Below are positions 60,780 through 64,000 of a DNA stretch of 64,000 bases, in pieces (positions within the stretch are counted from its first letter, which is position 1; every line of letters begins with the position of its first letter). The stretch covers positions 56,344 through 120,343 of the forward strand of contig NZ_QVMU01000012.1 of the NCBI RefSeq assembly GCF_003605645.1. The letters run 5' to 3'. This DNA is from Vibrio sinensis. GTDB lineage: Bacteria > Pseudomonadota > Gammaproteobacteria > Enterobacterales > Vibrionaceae. The notes below the pieces were generated by a model. It worked only from the letters and a program-made list of their open reading frames with translations, was not told the DNA's origin and did not search any database. The position numbers were made by a program, and so were the translations under genes.

Positions 60780-63719
60780 ATGACAATTAAAAAAGGGTCA
60801 AACACACTTTCAGGTCACAGCGATATCGTTGCACCAGTCATTGACGATACAACAGCGATGTATGTCGGTGAAACTGTATACGGTACAGAAGCAAATGACT
60901 TTATTTCAACTGGCGCAGACAACGACTATGTTGAAGCCTATGAGGGTAATGACACTATCGTCACTCGTGCTGGTAACGATCAAGTAGATGCTGGTGAGGG
61001 TAACGATGCTATTGACCTTGGTGACGGCGAAGACTTCGGCAGTGGTGGCGATGGTGCGGACCTCGTCAACGCAGGTTCTGGCGACGATATCGTTATGGGC
61101 AATAACGGGAATGACGTCATTATCGGTGATGATTTCAACGACTTCTTTTTCAATCCAACCACTGGTGAGTTCGATGTTGATTTTAGCAATGCTGTCACTG
61201 CTGATCTCTCACAAGCGACCGTTTATAGCCCAGATGGTAGCGTAGCCACTTTATATGAAAACAACGGCAAATTTGGCGTAGAAGGCAATCATGAAAGTGG
61301 CGTATCTGGTCAAATCGGTTACAGCTTCGAAGATCACGGGTCACAAGGTGATAAAGCCGGTTCTTCTGAAGTGTTTGCTGTGTCTGTTGATGAAAATAGC
61401 TATGCTGCACAAGTTGTCATCGACAAATTGTTTGCCGATGAAGCGAAAAATGGTGCCGATAAAGGGACCAATGAAGTGGGTATGTGGACTGTGCTACGCG
61501 AAGGAATTGTCGTCGCCTCAGGCTACTTCACTGCCGTTAGCTTTGATGATGCGACGTTGAAAGCGTATGGTTTAGATCCTGCAACTGACAATCTGAAAAT
61601 TCTAGAAGATGGTAATGGCCGTTCTAACGGTACATTTACAGTAACACCTGAAGATACTGGCTATGTCGCTTTTGATGAAATCCAGTTTTCTGCGGCATTA
61701 GGTTCGTATGATAAAAATGGTTATGGCGCACTAGACTCGAGCGACTTTTTCGTCAGAGAGGTCAAAACTGTTGAAATAGAAGCGGATACTAGCGTAAGCA
61801 ACGACGATATCCTTGTCGGTGGTTTTGGCGATGATGTATTGCTGGGTGGCACTGGCGACGACACATTATTCGGTGACCAATTACACTACGACTTCAGTAA
61901 CGCTATGTCTGTCGACCTATCGACAGCTCAAGCTTACGATCCAAACTCTCCAACGGGTACTGTTAGCGAAAACAATGGCAATTACGGGGTTCAAGGAAAC
62001 CAAGAAAGCGGCATTGCAGCAGAGCTTGGCTACAGTTTTAATACCGACGGCAGCGGTGAATCAGAAATGCTATCAGTGACTCTTGCTGAAGATATCTATG
62101 CAGCGCAAGTCAAAGTCGATCGTCTGTTTGCTGATGAAGCGCTTAATGGTGCCAATGAAGTTGGTATCTGGACCGTTTTAAAAGACGGTAATGTTGTGGC
62201 ATCGGGTTACTTCACCTCTGGAGAGATGGATAATGCAACGCTCGAAGCTCACGGTATTGATTTAGGTAATAACCCATCAATTCAAACGCTTCAAGATGCC
62301 GATAGCAGTTCAAGCGGTTACTTCGCGATTACACCAGAAAATACCAACAACATGGCATTTGATGAAATTCAATTTACAGCGGCCAATGGTATTTACGATA
62401 AAGATGGACATGGATACTTAGACTCAAGCGATTATTTCATCCAAGAAGTTAATGTCCTAAAAGAAGCCGATCGTGGTGATGCAGATAGCAATTTCGGTGC
62501 TGATTGGCTCGATGGTGGCGACGGCAATGACTTCCTTGCCGGTGGATTTGGTCAAGATGTTCTGATTGGTGGTACGGGTAACGACGTATTATTTGGCGAT
62601 ATTCACGCGACTAACACTACCCATGGCAATATTGAAAACCTTGGTGATGCAACCGCACTAAATCCAGACGGAACCGTTGCTGAACTGGTCGAACAAAATG
62701 GCCAATACGGTGTAAGCGGCAATGATGAAAGTGGCGTTAATGGTCAAATCGGTTTTAGCTTTATTGACAGTGGTATTACTGGCGATGCGAGTGGGAAATC
62801 TGAGATTCTAAGCTTGTCTGTTGGTGATGATACCGTCGCGGCAGAAGTTAACGTTGATCGTCTATTTGCCGATGAAGCATTTGATGGCACCAATGAAGTC
62901 GGTGTTTGGACGGTTCTAAACCAAGGTGTTGAGGTCGCGACAGGCTTCTTTACTGTAGGTGAATTTGATGCGAATACACTAGCAACGTTTGGCCTTGACC
63001 CAAGTACCGATAATATCAAGGTTCTTACCGAAGGTAACGGCACGTCAAGTGGTGTCTTTATGCTTGCACCAACCGATACTGATAATGCGACATTCGATGA
63101 AATTCAACTGTCAGCGGCAGAGGGCGTCTTTGATAAAAACGGTTTCGGCTATGAAGATTCTAGTGACTTCTTCGTCAATGAAGTCGTTACCTATCAGAAA
63201 GATGACCTACTACTCGGTGGTGATGGCGATGACTTCTTAGCGGGTGGTCTTGGCCTTGATGTTGTTGATGGCGGCACAGGTAATGACTTTATCGAAGACA
63301 ATGGTAATGACTTCGTCAACGGTGGCGATGGATTTGATACTATTGCTGCGCCTTACATGTCAAATGAGGGGGTCGACTTCGAGCTAACACAGTCATCAAA
63401 ACTGCAAGGTGTTGAAGTGGTTATTGGTTCAAATGCCCATGACACACTGGTTCTTGATTTTGACCACTTCTTATCAACAGCTCAAGATACTGACGGCAAT
63501 AATGACAACGCTTTCTACGCGATTGGTGTGGAAGAGTTCGACTATGTGAACGCCGATTACGCTCTGAAAGAGACTGACAGTGTCGATATCAGCAGCCTTG
63601 CCCCAGCAGTTCAGCAGCAACTTGGCTACGCATCTGGCTCATTGTTCCAATACACACTCACAAATGGCACTGATGACGTTTCGGTCTTTACTGATACCGA
63701 ATGGAATGATGTTGTCTAA
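60780..63719 (+). CDS. Type I-secreted RTX-like Ca-binding protein with three repeated modules
   Basis: A 979-residue, very acidic extracellular protein without a Sec signal. RTX-type G-G-x-G-x-D repeats occupy about residues 33-117, 341-366, 573-607 and 807-853. Between them lie three related modules, about 134-331, 370-559 and 607-805. Each has an ESG..G(Q/E).G(Y/F)SF segment, a LFADEA..NEVG.WTVL core, and a D(K/N)xGxGxxDSSD(F/Y)F loop. The C-terminus (DTEWNDVV) resembles an RTX-type export signal. I see no LapA-type retention module, protease or lipase motif. AGAGGA lies 8 bases before the ATG. Function is probably adhesion or matrix, regulated by c-di-GMP (inference). Confidence 0.88.
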   Translation: MTIKKGSNTLSGHSDIVAPVIDDTTAMYVGETVYGTEANDFISTGADNDYVEAYEGNDTIVTRAGNDQVDAGEGNDAIDLGDGEDFGSGGDGADLVNAGSGDDIVMGNNGNDVIIGDDFNDFFFNPTTGEFDVDFSNAVTADLSQATVYSPDGSVATLYENNGKFGVEGNHESGVSGQIGYSFEDHGSQGDKAGSSEVFAVSVDENSYAAQVVIDKLFADEAKNGADKGTNEVGMWTVLREGIVVASGYFTAVSFDDATLKAYGLDPATDNLKILEDGNGRSNGTFTVTPEDTGYVAFDEIQFSAALGSYDKNGYGALDSSDFFVREVKTVEIEADTSVSNDDILVGGFGDDVLLGGTGDDTLFGDQLHYDFSNAMSVDLSTAQAYDPNSPTGTVSENNGNYGVQGNQESGIAAELGYSFNTDGSGESEMLSVTLAEDIYAAQVKVDRLFADEALNGANEVGIWTVLKDGNVVASGYFTSGEMDNATLEAHGIDLGNNPSIQTLQDADSSSSGYFAITPENTNNMAFDEIQFTAANGIYDKDGHGYLDSSDYFIQEVNVLKEADRGDADSNFGADWLDGGDGNDFLAGGFGQDVLIGGTGNDVLFGDIHATNTTHGNIENLGDATALNPDGTVAELVEQNGQYGVSGNDESGVNGQIGFSFIDSGITGDASGKSEILSLSVGDDTVAAEVNVDRLFADEAFDGTNEVGVWTVLNQGVEVATGFFTVGEFDANTLATFGLDPSTDNIKVLTEGNGTSSGVFMLAPTDTDNATFDEIQLSAAEGVFDKNGFGYEDSSDFFVNEVVTYQKDDLLLGGDGDDFLAGGLGLDVVDGGTGNDFIEDNGNDFVNGGDGFDTIAAPYMSNEGVDFELTQSSKLQGVEVVIGSNAHDTLVLDFDHFLSTAQDTDGNNDNAFYAIGVEEFDYVNADYALKETDSVDISSLAPAVQQQLGYASGSLFQYTLTNGTDDVSVFTDTEWNDVV
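61179..61772 (+). repeat. Cargo module A
   Basis: First copy of the roughly 190-residue module of the RTX-like protein, residues about 134-331 (DFSNAVTADLSQ to VREVKTV), with the DKNGYGALDSSDFF loop. Confidence 0.75.
61887..62456 (+). repeat. Cargo module B
   Basis: Second copy, residues about 370-559 (YDFSNAMSVDLS to IQEVNVL), with the DKDGHGYLDSSDYF loop. Confidence 0.75.
62598..63194 (+). repeat. Cargo module C
   Basis: Third copy, residues about 607-805 (DIHATNTTHGNIE to VNEVVTY), with the DKNGFGYEDSSDFF loop. Its N-terminal part is more diverged than the core. Confidence 0.75.
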
Positions 63720-63735
63720 TTTGGTTTAGCTAAAT

Positions 63736-63762
63736 AATCACCGCTGTCATCGCGGTGATTTA
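63736..63762 (+). terminator. Terminator of the RTX gene
   Basis: AATCACCGC and GCGGTGATT form a 9-bp stem around a 7-nt loop, 16 bp after the stop. The T-tail is short. Confidence 0.65.
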
Positions 63763-63823
63763 ACGAGCTATGTTGAGCAAACAGATGCTTAACAGGATTT
63801 CGTTTAACGCTGACAAAAATTAT

Positions 63824-64000
63824 CCACCGGCATAGCCGGTGGTTTTTCATATGCGCCTATAAGGCTCTCCTACTGGCTGCGCCCTAGCAGGCGCATAGTG
63901 ATCTGACATTTGCATATGACTATTTCCTGCGGCCCGTAAACGGGCTACCTGAATACGGGATCGACAATTGCTCTCCCATTTTATCCTGCTCTAGTTGATG
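63824..64000. mobile_element. Possible IS200/IS605-like element terminus, truncated by window end
   Basis: A dense run of hairpins: CCACCGGC-ATA-GCCGGTGG (63824-63842) followed by five Ts, TATGCGCCT...AGGCGCATA (63850-63897) with an inner GCCT-ATA-AGGC, and GCCCGT-AA-ACGGGC (63932-63945). Subterminal hairpins without long terminal inverted repeats are characteristic of IS200/IS605 elements, and similar CCGGC-ATA-GCCGG ends occur on Vibrio elements as I recall. No transposase is visible inside the window; it could also be a MITE or a structured RNA. Confidence 0.45.

Larger units (their letters stand above)
63720..64000. other. Gene-free window end with terminator and hairpin-rich segment
   Basis: No coding region is visible. 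The first 45 bases carry the RTX terminator; the rest carries several perfect hairpins resembling an IS200/IS605-type terminus (see separate entry). Confidence 0.6.

Noticed and set aside
60870..63340. Short-period GGNGATGGNGATGA-like DNA repeats resembling a CRISPR or minisatellite array
   Set aside because: They encode the RTX nonapeptides and module repeats of one continuous frame; spacing and sequence vary as expected for coding repeats.
60780..63719. LapA-type adhesin with retention module, or RTX protease/lipase
   Set aside because: No N-terminal retention module with a cleavage site, no HExxH, no GxSxG catalytic context, and no lapD/lapG genes nearby.
63824..63945. Integron attC site
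   Set aside because: The hairpins lack the paired RYYYAAC/GTTRRRY core sites and the extrahelical-base layout expected of attC.

Overview
The window looks like a piece of a Vibrionaceae (Vibrio-type) chromosome. The evidence is low-to-medium GC, protein sequences close to Vibrio families throughout, and familiar gene neighbourhoods: psp next to sapABCDF, his followed by nhaC, hns and gsk, mnmA-hflD-purB, and the bio cluster near htpX. Most of it is ordinary core genome with short intergenic gaps and many clear intrinsic terminators. I see no rRNA, tRNA, prophage, CRISPR array or complete insertion sequence. The species assignment is inferred from recognised sequences, not from a search.

Layout. 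1-2.9 kb: hcp (5' end cut off by the window) and hcr, the nitrosative-stress hybrid-cluster protein and its reductase. 2.9-6.1 kb: an rRNA-type methyltransferase, an RluA-family pseudouridine synthase and an NSS amino-acid:sodium symporter with a TyrR-like operator. 6.4-9.9 kb: cardiolipin synthase, metC and tag. 9.9-15.3 kb: an RND efflux pump with two tandem lipoprotein adaptors. 15.4-24.2 kb: pspABC and divergent pspF with a sigma-54 promoter, then sapABCDF and a DUF2927 protein. 24.3-26.6 kb: a manganese-dependent pyrophosphatase divergent from a Fur-box-controlled DUF2899 transporter. 26.7-34.1 kb: the complete hisGDCBHAFI operon with a five-histidine leader peptide and attenuator. 34.3-38.9 kb: an NhaC-family transporter behind a lysine riboswitch, then hns, gsk and a small protein. 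39-44.1 kb: mnmA, hflD, purB behind a perfect PurR palindrome, htpX and a small protein. 44.2-49.3 kb: bioDCFB divergent from bioA. 49.4-57.4 kb: a DUF2057 protein, a porin, dinG, a TSUP permease, priC, rsmS, roxA and xthA. 57.5-63.7 kb: a type I secretion system and its RTX-like cargo. The window ends in a hairpin-rich segment resembling the terminus of an IS200/IS605-like element.

The most interesting locus is 57.5-63.7 kb. A PrtD-type ABC exporter and an HlyD-type adaptor are followed by a 979-residue acidic Ca-binding protein. That protein carries three copies of a roughly 190-residue module, each ending in a calcium-loop-like DxxGxG..DSSD motif and separated by RTX nonapeptide blocks. 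The 177-bp gap before it holds what reads as a class I c-di-GMP (GEMM) riboswitch, placed to control the cargo separately from its exporter. This suggests a c-di-GMP-controlled secreted matrix or adhesion protein. Other regulatory RNAs and operators visible by eye are the lysine riboswitch, the his attenuator, the PurR, Fur and TyrR-like boxes, and the psp sigma-54/IHF pair.
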